Shown here: one piece after another, positions 62,401 to 64,000 of the stretch | How the letters are laid out: every line of letters starts with the position of its first letter | How positions within the stretch are numbered: the stretch's first letter is position 1 | DNA from: Saprospiraceae bacterium | GTDB taxonomy: Bacteria; Bacteroidota; Bacteroidia; Chitinophagales; Saprospiraceae | DNA length: 64,000 nt | Direction of reading: 5' to 3' | Assembly: GCA_958295895.1 (NCBI GenBank) | Contig: CATQHI010000003.1 | Span: 434,001-498,000, forward strand | Position numbers and translations under genes: made by a program | The notes under the pieces: generated by a model | Databases searched by the model: none | What the model was told of the DNA's origin: nothing | Seen by the model: the letters and a program-made list of their open reading frames with translations, nothing else

Positions 62401-62403
62401 CCT

Positions 62404-63104
62404 ATGCTTTCTCCTACGACCAGCCCCCCCTTTGCCTTCCGGGAGGGGACCATGTTTCTGATCGACAAACCGCGGGGTTGGACCAGCTTCGATGTCGTCA
62501 ACAAGCTGCGCTGGCGCATCCGCAAGCACCTGGGCGTAAAGAAATTCAAGGTCGGCCACGCCGGCACGCTAGATCCCATGGCTACCGGCCTACTTACTCT
62601 CTGCGTCGGCCCCTGGACGAAGAAGCTCCAGGAGCTGGAAGGCCTCGGTAAAAGCTATACCGGATCGATCAGGCTGGGGGCTACTACCCCGTCTTACGAC
62701 GCCGAGACGGAGGAGGATGCCCACTACCCTACCGACCACCTTAGCCTCGAACTGCTCCGGGAGCACGCTCAGCAGTTTACCGGCGCTATCGAGCAGGTGC
62801 CGCCTATGTACTCCGCCATCAAGGTTAACGGCCAGCCGCTCTATAAGCGGGCCCGACGGGGGGAGACCGTCGAAGTGAAAGCCCGTACGGTGGAGGTGAG
62901 TCAGTTTGACCTCAGCAATTTTACCGGGCGTCGGTTGATTTCGCGATCAGCTGTAGTAAGGGGACCTACATCCGTTCTTTAGCCCACGATCTGGCGCTGG
63001 CGGCGGGTAGTGGCGGGTACCTGACGGCGCTGCGACGCACGGCGGTAGGCCCGTACCGAGTGGAAGATTCCTGGGTGCTGGAGGAGTTGTTAGCGGCTAT
63101 TGAG

Positions 63105-63110
<6 letters not shown>
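62404..63110 (+). pseudogene. truB: tRNA pseudouridine-55 synthase TruB, interrupted by one frameshift
   Basis: The N-terminal frame carries FLIDKPRGWTSFDVVNKLRW, the catalytic GHAGTLDPMATGLL and PPMYSAIKVNGQPLYKRAR. After FTGR (about 62925-62931) the remaining conserved sequence, SVDFAISCSKGTYIRSLAHD followed by LALAAGSGGYLTALRRTAVG, is in another frame and ends at TAG 63108-63110. One missing base in the GGGCG stretch explains it. TruB is near-universal and makes pseudouridine 55 in tRNAs, so a sequence or assembly error is more likely than gene loss. Confidence 0.85.

Positions 63111-64000
<890 letters not shown>

Overview
The window is about 60% G+C chromosomal DNA from a Bacteroidota bacterium, most likely a marine Saprospiria / Lewinella-type organism. 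The evidence is gliding-motility ABC subunits GldA and GldF, a type IX secretion C-terminal sorting domain, FecR/TonB-receptor/DUF4249 surface signalling, DUF3098, many SpII lipoproteins, near absence of Shine-Dalgarno sequences, and repeated TAnnTTTG-type -7 boxes. Gene density is high, and most convergent neighbours overlap at their 3' ends. There is no prophage, insertion sequence or CRISPR array.

Layout. 1-5.7 kb: end of a gamma-glutamyltransferase, a BlaI/M56 (BlaR1-like) regulator-sensor pair with tandem operators, an aspartate-type aminotransferase and a sugar-type MFS carrier. 5.8-11.1 kb: a five-gene minus-strand operon of two FG-GAP lipoproteins, tRNA 2-selenouridine synthase and the two TRAP permease subunits, with no TRAP binding protein. 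11.2-19.6 kb: RimK-like ligase plus M14 hydrolase, gldA, gldF (gldG absent), recQ, a glycosyltransferase and RNase D. 19.7-22.9 kb: a large AsmA-like protein. 22.9-23.9 kb: an initiator tRNA gene split by a group I intron, followed by a degenerate homing-endonuclease gene. 23.9-31.7 kb: ferredoxin, SulP transporter, CoaE, broken and intact exported proteins, and a GT-C-like membrane protein. 31.7-44.4 kb: GH113-like hydrolase, glycerophosphodiester phosphodiesterase, sterol-desaturase-like hydroxylase, methyltransferase, Smr protein, OmpA lipoprotein, copper ATPase and alanine/Na+ symporter. 44.5-54.7 kb: an ECF sigma/FecR/TonB-receptor/DUF4249 cassette, RDD proteins, DnaG and a second sigma/anti-sigma pair. 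54.8-64 kb: lytic transglycosylase, GH3 amido synthetase-like protein, beta-glucosidase, amidohydrolase, DUF3098, UppP, TruB and the end of GlpK.

The most remarkable locus is 22937-23884. The initiator tRNA (CAT anticodon, GGG/CCC anticodon stem, C1 x U72 mismatch) is interrupted between U33 and C34 by a 311-nt ORF-less group I intron whose P, Q, R and S core elements resemble the tRNA-borne IC3 subgroup. Directly downstream, outside the intron, is a remnant of the I-Ssp6803I (PD-(D/E)XK) homing endonuclease family. That family was first known from the cyanobacterial initiator-tRNA intron. The remnant has a TAG stop at the position of the catalytic Gln. The terminator T-tract of the tRNA gene also serves as the -33 element of the endonuclease promoter.

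Other themes are -7 boxes ending only 3-6 nt before start codons (apparently leaderless mRNAs), a dispersed G+C-rich repeat found as inverted pairs, an orphan plus-strand terminator that suggests a small RNA, and six single-base frameshifts in five genes, mostly in short homopolymers and probably partly sequence errors.
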